From positions 1 through 64,000 of the forward strand of contig JAFSTB010000010.1 in the NCBI GenBank assembly GCA_017450685.1: a DNA stretch of 64,000 nucleotides. Reading direction: 5' to 3'. The notes under the pieces are model-generated. The model was not told the DNA's origin. It did no database searches and saw only the letters and a program-made list of their open reading frames with translations. Source of the DNA: Paludibacteraceae bacterium (GTDB lineage Bacteria > Bacteroidota > Bacteroidia > Bacteroidales > Paludibacteraceae). Both the position numbers and the translations under genes were made by a program. Shown here in pieces: positions 42,561 through 51,650 of this stretch. How positions within the stretch are numbered: position 1 is the stretch's first letter; each line of letters starts with the position of its first letter.

Positions 42561-43727
42561 ATGGAAGACATTGTCCAATATATCATTTCCTTTTTGCTTT
42601 ACGGCGATAATGAGCACACCTCTCTTATCGGTTACACCAACGACCCCGCCGAATGGGATAAGTACGAACTGGTGATTCTGCCTAATGGTCATCTGGGCAA
42701 AGACTGGGTTATGCCCTATCTGTCCACACCCACCAGAGAGCGCAAATTCATCACTCCCGACTTAGTCTATAACACCGCCTTCTTCATCTCCCGCGCCGAA
42801 GAGTTAATCAACACCAAACGCGATGAACACGGCCGTTTTGCAGCCAAAGACTCTATCCTCGGCGAACAGAACCGACTGATGATTCCCGTCATCGACGAAT
42901 ATGCACGATTCACCATCAAAGCCTTAGAACGTGTACTGGGAGAAAAAGAACAACCCTGCCCCGTCACTCTGCCCAAAAACGGATTCTCCGATATCTACCT
43001 CACTCACGACATCGACACCATCGAACACTACCGCCACCTGCGCGGCTTCGTTGGAGGCTTATTTCGCGGACAATGGGCTCAAGCCTGCAACGCACTCAAA
43101 GAACTCAAACGTGACCCCGCCTACACCTTCCCTTGGATAGTCGAACAAGACAAAAAAGCAGCACAAGCCACACCCGTCTATTTCGTGAAAGATACACCCG
43201 GATACGGATACGACTACCCACAATACAACCTGCACGGCAAAGACTACCAACGCTTACAGCAACTGCTCAAGCAAAACAACGCTCTCATAGGGTGGCACTC
43301 ATCCTACTATGGCGAGTTCCCGACAAACATCGCCGTACCACATAACCTCCACCGCAGCCACTACCTCAATGGCGATATCGACACTATGCAACGACTCATC
43401 GACTGCGGCGTTACCGACGATTTCACAATGGGCTTTGCCGACCAAGCAGGCTTCCGACTCCAAACAACAAGACCCGTTAAATGGCTCAACCCTAAAACAA
43501 TGCAACTAACCTCACTGACACTGCATCCGCTTACCGTAATGGACGTTACCCTGTCAGAAGAAAAATATATGCATCTCAACGAAGACGAAGCCTACTTCTA
43601 CTGCCAACGATTGTTTGAAAAAGTTTGGCAAAACAGCGGCGAACTGACACTACTGTGGCATAACACCAGCATCAACCCTAATACCTATCATAAAAATCTG
43701 TATCCTAAACTCTTACAACTGATTTGA
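42561..43727 (+). CDS. Polysaccharide deacetylase-like protein with DUF7033-type N-terminus
   Basis: A 388-residue protein. The first about 140 residues form the small alpha/beta domain typical of Bacteroidetes DUF7033 proteins. After it come NodB-like pieces: the metal-site equivalent YLTHDIDTIEHY (about 150-161), the histidine site GWHSSYYGEFP and the late FRLQTTRPVKWL and LLWHNTS. It probably deacetylates a glycan, but the usual TFDDG and HxxxxH motifs are altered, so catalysis is less certain. It overlaps the following glycosyltransferase gene by 4 bases. Confidence 0.75.
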   Translation: MEDIVQYIISFLLYGDNEHTSLIGYTNDPAEWDKYELVILPNGHLGKDWVMPYLSTPTRERKFITPDLVYNTAFFISRAEELINTKRDEHGRFAAKDSILGEQNRLMIPVIDEYARFTIKALERVLGEKEQPCPVTLPKNGFSDIYLTHDIDTIEHYRHLRGFVGGLFRGQWAQACNALKELKRDPAYTFPWIVEQDKKAAQATPVYFVKDTPGYGYDYPQYNLHGKDYQRLQQLLKQNNALIGWHSSYYGEFPTNIAVPHNLHRSHYLNGDIDTMQRLIDCGVTDDFTMGFADQAGFRLQTTRPVKWLNPKTMQLTSLTLHPLTVMDVTLSEEKYMHLNEDEAYFYCQRLFEKVWQNSGELTLLWHNTSINPNTYHKNLYPKLLQLI

Positions 43728-44839
43728 GTCTCCATATCATCATATTGGCAGACGCGTACGGCAAACCATCGTTCGCTCCAAGACTTAGATACCTATGCCA
43801 TTACCTCACACGCAAAGGACATTCGGTGGAAGTATTTGCCGAACAATGGGATGAGATACCTTTCGAACATAACTATACCATCCACGAAATAAAGTTGATG
43901 AAAGGCGGCTCGTGGATAATGAAAAGCATAGCCAATCTTCTGTGGGACTGGAAAAACAAGGTTTTCTATCAGCAAGTAAAACAACAGACCCAAGATAAGA
44001 CCTACGACCTTGTTTTCTGTACCACCTTTTCCACTTTTCCCCTTAACGCCGCCGCACAAATAGCCAGGGAAAGACACCTACCGTTTATTGCCGACATTCG
44101 CGACCTCGACGAACAAATACAAGGAGCACAGTATCAACACCATAGGCAATGGTACTTGCTACCAATGAGATATATCTACAAACTTATCAATATCCTCAGA
44201 CGCAACCGAGCATTAAGACAAACCACTGCCATCACCACTATCTCACCGTGGCACAAAACGTTTATAGAACAACACATCGTTAATAACTCAACACCCGTTC
44301 ACTTGATTTACAACGGTTTCGACCCGCAGCAATTCTATTTCGAGCCTGTCCTATCATCACAATTTTTGATTACCTATATAGGCAAACTCTATGAGTTTCA
44401 AGACCTGACCGTTCTTCAAAAAGCAATAAACGAACTATCACTGCCCGACACGGAACTAAACATACACCTACCCGACCGTAATTACATACCAATCAATCAA
44501 GTAGGTGACGAAATACGGCGTTCAAGCATAGTTGTTGTGCTGACCGATAAAAAGGCAAAAGGAATGATGACCACCAAGTTCTTTGAGGCATTGGGCTGCG
44601 AGAAACCGGTGCTGTGTATCCCTTCCGACAACGGATTATTAGCCGACACCATCCAACATACCAACGCCGGTATTGCCACCGATAATATCTTTACAATCAA
44701 AGAGTTCATACTTTCCAAATACAACGAATGGCAACAAAAAGGCTATACACACCAACAAGTAAAAAATAAAGAGATGTTCAACCGAGAAAAACAAGCCGCC
44801 AAAATTGAAAACCTGCTCCGTCATTATACCAGCCTATAA
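43724..44839 (+). CDS. Family 4-like glycosyltransferase
   Basis: A 371-residue GT-B enzyme. The N-terminal half binds the acceptor (SLHIIILADAYGKPSFAPRL; LVFCTTFSTFPLNAAAQIA) and the C-terminal half the donor (GKLYEFQDLTVLQKAIN; then MMTTKFFEALGCEKPVLCIP, the E-x7-E-like region). The start is a TTG (43724) overlapping the deacetylase stop; no ATG or GTG lies nearby in frame. It is presumably coupled to the upstream gene and acts on the same envelope glycan. Confidence 0.8.
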   Translation: MSLHIIILADAYGKPSFAPRLRYLCHYLTRKGHSVEVFAEQWDEIPFEHNYTIHEIKLMKGGSWIMKSIANLLWDWKNKVFYQQVKQQTQDKTYDLVFCTTFSTFPLNAAAQIARERHLPFIADIRDLDEQIQGAQYQHHRQWYLLPMRYIYKLINILRRNRALRQTTAITTISPWHKTFIEQHIVNNSTPVHLIYNGFDPQQFYFEPVLSSQFLITYIGKLYEFQDLTVLQKAINELSLPDTELNIHLPDRNYIPINQVGDEIRRSSIVVVLTDKKAKGMMTTKFFEALGCEKPVLCIPSDNGLLADTIQHTNAGIATDNIFTIKEFILSKYNEWQQKGYTHQQVKNKEMFNREKQAAKIENLLRHYTSL

Positions 44840-45515
44840 CGCAGAACAATACATCAACCAATGTATCACCTCTATCAGAGAACAGACATACACGGCTCTG
44901 CAAATCATCATTGTCAATGATGGTAGCACCGATAATACCGACAATATCATCAGCCAACACGCCAATCAAGACAACAGAATACAAGTAATAACACAAAACA
45001 ATAAAGGACAAGCAAACGCAAGAAACACTGCATTAGACTACGCCAACGGCAACTATATATGCTTCCTCGACGCTGACGATATGATACAACCAAAATACAT
45101 TCAAACACTAATCAATGAAATAGGCGAAAGCGATATAATTCAAGCGGGATTTACATTTATATCACAAGAAAACAAACAGTTACAAAGCAAAATACCTCAC
45201 TTTCGATATCAATTCACCGCACCTTGGGCAAGACTATACAAACGACCTATTATCGCCGATATACGTTTCCCGGACGGAATGATTTATGAAGATGTGGTTT
45301 TCTCTCTCAACCTATGGGCAAAAAAGCCAAAGATCACATTATCTTCATATTGCGGATACCACTATCGCCTTAACCCCGCCTCTACCACGGCTCATAGGCA
45401 TAAAGAAGCGGAAAAACGCCTATATGACAACATCAAAAAAAGCAAAGCACCGTTGTGGCTGAAGATATACACCTTTTTAAGGCTCAAATGCCACTTCGCC
45501 CTCAACAAAAGATAA
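44805..45515 (+). CDS. Family 2 glycosyltransferase
   Basis: A 236-residue GT-A enzyme: CSVIIPAYNAEQYINQCI at the N-terminus, nucleotide-binding VNDGSTDNT, metal-binding CFLDADDMI (DxD, about residues 88-90), and the late MIYEDVVFSLNLW acidic motif. The start is TTG 44805, giving an unusually long 35-base overlap with the preceding glycosyltransferase. The gene is AT-richer than most of the operon, as is the previous gene, so both may have been acquired together. No membrane segments are seen. Confidence 0.83.
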   Translation: MKTCSVIIPAYNAEQYINQCITSIREQTYTALQIIIVNDGSTDNTDNIISQHANQDNRIQVITQNNKGQANARNTALDYANGNYICFLDADDMIQPKYIQTLINEIGESDIIQAGFTFISQENKQLQSKIPHFRYQFTAPWARLYKRPIIADIRFPDGMIYEDVVFSLNLWAKKPKITLSSYCGYHYRLNPASTTAHRHKEAEKRLYDNIKKSKAPLWLKIYTFLRLKCHFALNKR

Positions 45516-45535
45516 AAACTCTAAACTAAATAAAC

Positions 45536-47179
45536 ATGTATAACTTCACATTTGAAACAGTGGGTGGTGCCACCCGCGTACGCCTCAAGTCAGGCGAAGA
45601 TATTCGTCATCTGAACGAGTTGGACAAGAAAATGTGGACCGTTCTCTCTTGCCCTACCACCGAATTGGAGATCGACTCCGAGAGTCTGAAACTGATGGAC
45701 ACCGACGGTGACGGACAACTGCACGTAAAGGAAGTGGTGGAAGCCTCCGAATGGCTGTGCCGCACTCTGACCGACCCGCAGATACTCTTCGAGGGCAAAG
45801 CCGAACTGCCCATAAGTGCCATCGCCGACGATAGTATAGCAGCCGTTGCCAAACAACTGAACAAAGACATTATCCGTTTGGCAGATGTGGATGCCGCCAT
45901 CGCTGCCGTCTCTATCGACGAACAGACAGCACCTGCCGCTCCTTACGATGCTAACACCATCGCTGCCTACAAAGCCAAACAAGCAGAATATGCTGCCTAC
46001 TTCGAACAAGAAAGACTGCAACAATTAGGCTTGGCCACCATAGCCGAAGATGCCGTCAAACCCGGAATGAACAAAGACGACTTCACACAAATGGGTGAGG
46101 CTATAGTCGCTTGGGAAACTGCTTCACAAGCAGCCAACGAGGCTAATACCAATGCTCTTAATGCTGCAAAAAACGTTTACATACCTCTGCGTAACCTACT
46201 GCTACTCAGTCGCGATTTTATCAAACTGCTGCGCAACTACGTTACCCTCGACGACTTCTATTCACGCGACCAAACAAACAAAGCCATCTTCCAAGCCGGT
46301 ACACTCTATATCGATCAACGCGCCTGCCATCTGTGCATCAGAGTAAGAGATATGGCTAAACAAGACTCACAAGCACCGCAAAGCGGTATGTATCTCATCT
46401 ACTGCGACTGCAACTCAAAGAAACTGGGTAAGTCAATGAAGATAGTGGCAGCCCTCACAATGGGCGATGTGCAAAACATCTCCATCGGCAAAAACGCCAT
46501 CTTCTACGACCGCGAAGGCAACGACTACGATGCCACTGTCTATAAGATAATAGAGAACCCCATCTCTATTCGTCAAGCCTTCTGGAGCCCGTATCGCCGC
46601 ATGGCTAAATGGGTGGAAGATATGATCAACAAACGCGCTTCGGAAAAAGACTCCGCCATAATGGCAGAAGCCACCACAAAAATAGAGACGGCTCAAATGC
46701 CTGCCGACGGACAGAAACCCGCCACACAAGCCTTCGACATCGCTAAGTTCGCAGGTATCTTTGCCGCCATCGGTATGGCTCTTGGTATGATCGGTTCGGC
46801 TCTCGTGGCTGTGGCAAGCGGCTTTAAGGCACTCACCTGGTGGCAGGATATATTGGTTGTACTGGCTATACTGCTCATCATCTCCGGTCCGAGCATGATA
46901 ATGGCAGCCATCAAACTGCGTCGCCGCGACCTGGCACCGCTGCTCAACGCCAACGGCTGGGCTGTCAATGCCGCCTCAGTGGTAAGTATCCTGTTCGGTG
47001 CCACTCTCACCGACCAAGTGAAGTTCCCGCTTATAAAAATGACCGACCCCTTCGCTAAAAAAGGACTGAACGGCTGGCAGATATGCCTTATCATCGTACT
47101 GTGTATAGCCCTTATCGGCGTGGGATTATGGCTGGGTGACATGCTCGGTTGCATAGGGCTTACTTCACCGATAAAATAA
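45536..47179 (+). CDS. EF-hand and multi-pass membrane protein, unknown function
   Basis: A 547-residue protein with a perfect EF-hand calcium loop at residues 55-66 (DTDGDGQLHVKE). Then comes a long helical middle (about 90-240), a mixed region with cysteines (YIDQRACHLCIRVRD; YLIYCDCNSKK), and about four membrane segments in the last 160 residues (FAGIFAAIGMALGMIGSALV; ILVVLAILLIISGPSMIM; NAASVVSILFGATL; ICLIIVLCIALIGVGLWL). There is no signal peptide, so the EF-hand is probably cytoplasmic. I know no characterised homologue. It ends the long plus-strand gene run and is followed by a hairpin. Confidence 0.72.
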   Translation: MYNFTFETVGGATRVRLKSGEDIRHLNELDKKMWTVLSCPTTELEIDSESLKLMDTDGDGQLHVKEVVEASEWLCRTLTDPQILFEGKAELPISAIADDSIAAVAKQLNKDIIRLADVDAAIAAVSIDEQTAPAAPYDANTIAAYKAKQAEYAAYFEQERLQQLGLATIAEDAVKPGMNKDDFTQMGEAIVAWETASQAANEANTNALNAAKNVYIPLRNLLLLSRDFIKLLRNYVTLDDFYSRDQTNKAIFQAGTLYIDQRACHLCIRVRDMAKQDSQAPQSGMYLIYCDCNSKKLGKSMKIVAALTMGDVQNISIGKNAIFYDREGNDYDATVYKIIENPISIRQAFWSPYRRMAKWVEDMINKRASEKDSAIMAEATTKIETAQMPADGQKPATQAFDIAKFAGIFAAIGMALGMIGSALVAVASGFKALTWWQDILVVLAILLIISGPSMIMAAIKLRRRDLAPLLNANGWAVNAASVVSILFGATLTDQVKFPLIKMTDPFAKKGLNGWQICLIIVLCIALIGVGLWLGDMLGCIGLTSPIK

Positions 47180-47182
47180 GAA

Positions 47183-47204
47183 ATTGCGCATAAATTTGCG
47201 CAAT
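47183..47204 (+). terminator. Hairpin after the EF-hand gene, shared with the next promoter
   Basis: ATTGCGCA (47183-47190) and TGCGCAAT (47197-47204) pair perfectly around a 6-base loop, 3 bases after the stop codon. The right arm contains the TTTG -33 element of the next gene, so the same sequence can be a terminator and an operator. Confidence 0.55.
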
Positions 47205-47226
47205 CGGAAAATAGACCGTAACTTTG
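47195..47226 (+). promoter_or_regulatory. Promoter of the carboxyltransferase gene
   Basis: TTTG (47195-47198), 20 bases, TAACTTTG (47219-47226), giving a leader of about 25 bases before the ATG at 47260. Confidence 0.72.
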
Positions 47227-47259
47227 CGGCAAATCTGAGGATAACAAAATTTTTTAGAT

Positions 47260-48960
47260 ATGGCTAAAACAATAGCAGGAAAGAAAGAAGTGCAGTTTTC
47301 GCTCGTGTATCGCGATATGTGGCAGTCGAGCGGAAAGTATGTTCCACGTCGTGACCAACTGGCAAAGATTGCACCTGTGATTATTGACATGGGGTGTTTC
47401 GACCGTGTGGAGACCAATGGTGGTGCGTCGGAACAGGTTAACCTCCTCTACGGAGAGAACCCCAACCTTGCAGTACGCACCTTCACCAAACCTTTCCACG
47501 AGGCAGGTATCAAAACCCACATGCTCGACCGCGGTTTGAACGCTCTGCGTATGAACCCCGTGCCGGCTGATGTAAGACAGTTGATGTATAAGGTTAAGCA
47601 CGCTCAAGGAACAGACATCACTCGTATCTTCTGCGGCTTGAACGACCCAAGAAACATCATACCTTCCATCAAATGGGCTAAAGAGGCAGGCATGACGGCA
47701 CAAGCCACTATGTGTATCACCTACTCAAAGGTTCACACCGTGGAGTACTACACCAACCTCGCTGAACAACTCATCGAAGGCGGTGCAGAAGAAATATGCC
47801 TCAAAGATATGGCAGGTATAGGTCGCCCCGCTATGCTCGGTGAGATAGTGAGATACATCAAAGAGAAATATCCGCATATCATCGTTCAATATCACGGTCA
47901 TACAGGTCCGGGCTTCTCTGTGGCATCAATGCTGGAAGTAGCCAAAGCCGGTGGCGACGTGTTAGACGTGGCTATGGAACCGCTCAGTTGGGGTAAAGTG
48001 CATCCAGATGTGATCACTATTCAGGCTATGCTGCGCGACGCAGGCTTCCTTGTTAAAGACATCAACATGAAAGCCTATATGGAGGCTCGCTCTCTCACAC
48101 AATCGTTCATAGATGATTTCTTGGGTTACTGGATTGACCCCAAGAACGCACTTATGACCTCACTGTTGGTAGGTTGCGGTCTGCCCGGCGGAATGATGGG
48201 GTCGCTGATGGCTGACCTCAAAGGTATGCACGCAGCCATCAACGCCAACCTCAGGAAGAAAGGCGAGAAAGAGTTGAGCGAAGACGAACTGCTTGTCGAA
48301 CTCTTCGATGAGGTGCAACGTATATGGCCTATGCTCGGAACACCTTGCTTGGTAACACCATTCTCACAATATGTGAAGAACGCCGCACTGATGAACCTCT
48401 ACTCTAAGTCGATGGGCGAGAAACCGTTCACACGAATGGATCCGGCTATGTGGGGTATGATACTCGGCAAGTCAGGCAAACTGCCCGGCGAACTGGCACC
48501 GGAGATAGTGGAACTGGCAAAAGAGAAAGGCTACGAGTTCTATACCGACGACCCGCAAAAACTCTACCCCAACGAACTTCCACGCTTCATCAAAGAGATG
48601 GAAGAGTTGGGCTGGGATCGCGGTCAAGACGACGAAGAACTGTTTGAGTTCGCTATGCACGAGAAACAGTACCGTGAGTTCAAGTCAGGGCAAGCCAAAG
48701 AGCAGTTCAATAAAGACCTGGCTGACCGTATGCGCAAAGCCGGCAAACAAGTGCCTGCCGAACTGCTGGCACAGATAGAGCCTAAACAAGAAGAAGCTGC
48801 TGCCGACAACGATATGGCTGCCGTGGCTATGGCACTGGATATGTATTATAACAAACCTGTACACAGTCTTTTGAGCAACGGCAATGGTCAAGCCAATGAC
48901 TCGCGCCGCCACTCCACAGAGTGGAACCGCAAGATTTACGGCATGAACCAAATCCTCTAA
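47260..48960 (+). CDS. Biotin-dependent carboxyltransferase subunit (OadA/PycB/5S-like)
   Basis: A 566-residue TIM-barrel carboxyltransferase that moves CO2 between oxaloacetate or pyruvate and biotin. The N-terminal DMGCFDRVETNGGAS, the catalytic lysine in EEICLKDMAGIGRP (about 178), and the metal-binding QYHGHTGPG (about 207-215) are clear, followed by the PYC_OADA conserved domain (about 330-500). There is no biotinyl-lysine (AMKM) domain, so a separate biotin carrier protein is needed; none is present here. The C-terminal about 50 residues are low in conservation. It is a single-gene unit with its own promoter. Confidence 0.88.
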   Translation: MAKTIAGKKEVQFSLVYRDMWQSSGKYVPRRDQLAKIAPVIIDMGCFDRVETNGGASEQVNLLYGENPNLAVRTFTKPFHEAGIKTHMLDRGLNALRMNPVPADVRQLMYKVKHAQGTDITRIFCGLNDPRNIIPSIKWAKEAGMTAQATMCITYSKVHTVEYYTNLAEQLIEGGAEEICLKDMAGIGRPAMLGEIVRYIKEKYPHIIVQYHGHTGPGFSVASMLEVAKAGGDVLDVAMEPLSWGKVHPDVITIQAMLRDAGFLVKDINMKAYMEARSLTQSFIDDFLGYWIDPKNALMTSLLVGCGLPGGMMGSLMADLKGMHAAINANLRKKGEKELSEDELLVELFDEVQRIWPMLGTPCLVTPFSQYVKNAALMNLYSKSMGEKPFTRMDPAMWGMILGKSGKLPGELAPEIVELAKEKGYEFYTDDPQKLYPNELPRFIKEMEELGWDRGQDDEELFEFAMHEKQYREFKSGQAKEQFNKDLADRMRKAGKQVPAELLAQIEPKQEEAAADNDMAAVAMALDMYYNKPVHSLLSNGNGQANDSRRHSTEWNRKIYGMNQIL

Positions 48961-49040
48961 AAAATAGAATAACTAGGATAACTATAACAACTATAACAAT
49001 TAGCAACACAATACTAACCAATTAAAAAACATTTTTCGCA

Positions 49041-50135
49041 ATGAAAAAGTACAATTTCAATGCGGGACCCAGCATCCTGCCACAGGAAGTGATTAAGCAA
49101 ACTGCTGATGCCGTTATGGATTTTCAAGGTGAAGGACTGTCAATCCTTGAGATTTCCCACCGTGCTAAGTATTTTCAACCGGTTGTTGATGAGGCAGAGG
49201 CTCTTATGAAAGAACTTCTCGGTGTACCCGAAGGCTATCGCGTTATTTTCGTAGGTGGCGGTGCATCGCTTCAGTTCTGTATGGTGCCCTACAATATGAT
49301 GGGTAAGAAAGCGGCTTATCTGAACACCGGCGTATGGTCGAAGAAAGCCCTAAAAGAAGCTAAAGGTCTGGCTGGCGTGTTCGGCGCAGAAGCCATCGAA
49401 CTGGCTGCTTCCACCAATTCTATCCCTATGGACTTTGAAGTACCGCAAGATTGCGACTATATGCATATAACCACAAACAACACTATCTACGGCACTGAGA
49501 TCTCAGAACGCAAACTGCAAGAGATATACAAGAAGAAAGGTAATGTACGTCTCGTGGCTGATATGTCGTCAGATATACTGAGCCGTCCTATCGATGTCAG
49601 CCAATACGACATCATCTACGGTGGCGCACAAAAGAACATCGCTCCTGCCGGTGTCACTTTCGTTATCATCAAAGAAGAGGCATTAGGTCATGTTGAGCGT
49701 TACATCCCCACAATGCTTGACTATCGCACACATATCGACGGCGGCTCAATGTTCAACACTCCTCCCGTATTGCCTATCTACACCGCACTGCTCAATATGC
49801 GCTGGCTCAAAGAACACGGCGGCATACGCTTCATCGACGAACGCAACCAAAAGAAAGCCGACCTGCTCTACAACTGCATCGACAACTCCAAACTCTTCAC
49901 CGCTACCATTCAAGACAAAGAAGACCGTAGCCGCATGAACATCTGCTTCGTTCTCAAACCCGAATATGAAGGTCTGTTCGACGACTTCTTCAAGTTCGCC
50001 ACAAGCAAAGGTATGGTGGGTATCAAGGGTCACCGCCTAGTGGGTGGCTTCCGCGCAAGCTGCTACAACGCTATGGACGTGGAAGGTGTGCAAGCACTCG
50101 TGGACTGCATCAAGGAGTTCGAAGCAATGCACTAA
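49041..50135 (+). CDS. serC: Phosphoserine aminotransferase
   Basis: SerC makes 3-phosphoserine from 3-phosphohydroxypyruvate and glutamate with PLP, the second step of serine synthesis. The 364-residue protein opens with [15 protein letters not shown] and has the GGGASLQF phosphate loop and the PLP lysine in [12 protein letters not shown] (about residue 197). Length and motifs are standard. It precedes a small secreted-protein gene and serA, with spacings of 12 and 13 bases, so serine synthesis forms one operon. Confidence 0.96.
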   Translation: MKKYNFNAGPSILPQEVIKQTADAVMDFQGEGLSILEISHRAKYFQPVVDEAEALMKELLGVPEGYRVIFVGGGASLQFCMVPYNMMGKKAAYLNTGVWSKKALKEAKGLAGVFGAEAIELAASTNSIPMDFEVPQDCDYMHITTNNTIYGTEISERKLQEIYKKKGNVRLVADMSSDILSRPIDVSQYDIIYGGAQKNIAPAGVTFVIIKEEALGHVERYIPTMLDYRTHIDGGSMFNTPPVLPIYTALLNMRWLKEHGGIRFIDERNQKKADLLYNCIDNSKLFTATIQDKEDRSRMNICFVLKPEYEGLFDDFFKFATSKGMVGIKGHRLVGGFRASCYNAMDVEGVQALVDCIKEFEAMH

Positions 50136-50147
50136 AAAACAATATCA

Positions 50148-50573
50148 ATGAAAAAATTATTTGGCATACTCCTTATCTGTCTTTTACCTCTGATGGCAAA
50201 TGCACAGATCAAACCTAAAAGTATCGGTACGTTCCTCCACTATTCAGTGGGGGGACCTACCGACATCTTTGTGCAACTGACCTACACCGAAGAATTGGAC
50301 TACTTCGCTCTCTCACTCCGTGAGAAGAACTATGCCGAACGATTCTCCGTCCGACTGGGCAAAAACAAAGAAGAAGCCATCACCTCTCTTAACAACCTGC
50401 TCGAAGTACTGGAAAAAGGAAAGAAACATGAGCGGTATATAATCGACGACCGCACCTTCCTCGAAAAAACAAGTTCCATCAGAATGGACGTGGTAAGAGC
50501 CGGCAAATATGACGCAGGATATGTGGAGAAAAGACACCTGAAGAGTGCCATCAAGTTTATTGAACAACTATAA
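50148..50573 (+). CDS. Small exported protein between serC and serA
   Basis: A 141-residue protein with a clean signal peptide (MKKLFGILLICLLPLMANA, cleaved before QIKP). The mature part is about 120 residues with a likely beta N-terminus (GTFLHYSVGGPTDIFVQLTY) and helical, basic C-terminal half. I recognise no family. It is puzzling to find a periplasmic protein within a cytoplasmic serine operon: the gaps of 12 and 13 bases leave no room for a separate promoter, so it must be co-expressed. Confidence 0.72.
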   Translation: MKKLFGILLICLLPLMANAQIKPKSIGTFLHYSVGGPTDIFVQLTYTEELDYFALSLREKNYAERFSVRLGKNKEEAITSLNNLLEVLEKGKKHERYIIDDRTFLEKTSSIRMDVVRAGKYDAGYVEKRHLKSAIKFIEQL

Positions 50574-50586
50574 CTAATTACAAGAT

Positions 50587-51507
50587 ATGAAAGTACTTGT
50601 TGCAACAGAGAAGCCGTTCGCCAAGGTGGCTGTTGACGGTATTCGTGAAGTGTTAGACAAAGCAGGTTATGAACTCTCACTGCTTGAGAAATATACCGAC
50701 AAAAAACAACTCTTGGATGCAGTGGCAGATGCCGACGCACTCATCATCCGCTCCGACATCGTGGATACCGAGGTGCTGGATGCCGCACGCAACCTCAAGA
50801 TCGTCGTTCGCGCCGGTGCCGGTTTCGATAATATCGATTTGGCTGCTGCCACAGCACACAAAGTGGTGGCAATGAACACCCCCGGACAAAACTCCAATGC
50901 CGTGGCTGAACTGGCATTAGGTCTGATGGTGTATGCCGTTCGCAATTTCTACAACGGCACCAGCGGTACCGAACTCAAAGGCAAGAAACTGGGTATTCAT
51001 GCCTTCGGTAATGTAGGTCGCAATGTGGCACGCATAGCACAAGGCTTTGGTATGCAATGCTTTGCATACGATGCTTACTGCCCCGATGAGGCTATGACGG
51101 CTGCCGGCGTTACACCCGTTCATAGCGCCAACGAACTGTACTCCACTTGCGATATCGTCAGCCTGCATATACCGGCTACCGCTGAAACCAAACAGAGCAT
51201 CAACTACGAACTGCTGAACCGCATGCCGAAAGGTGCTATCCTGGTTAACACCGCACGCAAGGAGGTTATACATGAAGAAGAACTGATACGCCTTATGACC
51301 GACCGTCAGGACTTCCGCTACGTAACCGACATCATGCCTACCACAGATGCTAAGATGCGCGAACTGTTCGCCGCACGCTACTTCGCTACACCCAAGAAAA
51401 TGGGAGCACAAACAGCAGAAGCCAACATCAACGCAGGTATAGCCGCTGCCAACCAAATAGTGGACTTCTTCCAAAACGGCAACACACGCTTCCAAGTAAA
51501 TAAATAA
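50587..51507 (+). CDS. serA: D-3-phosphoglycerate dehydrogenase, short lysine-type
   Basis: SerA oxidises 3-phosphoglycerate to 3-phosphohydroxypyruvate, the first step of serine synthesis. The 306-residue enzyme has only the substrate and NAD domains (Rossmann GIHAFGNVGRNVA; VNTARKEV with the substrate arginine). It lacks the ACT domain that lets serine inhibit longer forms. The usual catalytic histidine in TPH is lysine: TPKKMGAQT, K270. The same change is known in the Bacteroides and Entamoeba type, where lysine takes over. Feedback control by serine at an ACT site is therefore not expected. Confidence 0.93.
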   Translation: MKVLVATEKPFAKVAVDGIREVLDKAGYELSLLEKYTDKKQLLDAVADADALIIRSDIVDTEVLDAARNLKIVVRAGAGFDNIDLAAATAHKVVAMNTPGQNSNAVAELALGLMVYAVRNFYNGTSGTELKGKKLGIHAFGNVGRNVARIAQGFGMQCFAYDAYCPDEAMTAAGVTPVHSANELYSTCDIVSLHIPATAETKQSINYELLNRMPKGAILVNTARKEVIHEEELIRLMTDRQDFRYVTDIMPTTDAKMRELFAARYFATPKKMGAQTAEANINAGIAAANQIVDFFQNGNTRFQVNK

Positions 51508-51512
51508 AGTTA

Positions 51513-51531
51513 CCGTAACTCTCCATTACGG
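51513..51531 (+). terminator. Small hairpin after serA
   Basis: CCGTAA (51513-51518) and TTACGG (51526-51531) with a 7-base loop, 6 bases after the serA stop. Weak alone; it precedes the stronger hairpin at 51551. Confidence 0.4.
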
Positions 51532-51550
51532 CTATACCCTATCTTAATGT

Positions 51551-51598
51551 AAAGGTCGAAAGCAGATAGCAGTAAGCCATTCTCTGCTTTCGACCTTT
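51551..51598 (+). terminator. Terminator of the serC-X-serA operon
   Basis: Perfect 16-base arms (51551-51566 and 51583-51598) with a 16-base loop, 44 bases after serA. It separates the serine operon from the GH3 gene, for which I see no standard promoter box in the 52 bases left. Confidence 0.75.
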
Positions 51599-51650
51599 CG
51601 CAAAAAAATACAGAGTCTTTATTCCAACAAAGCCTTCAAATCATCACAGT

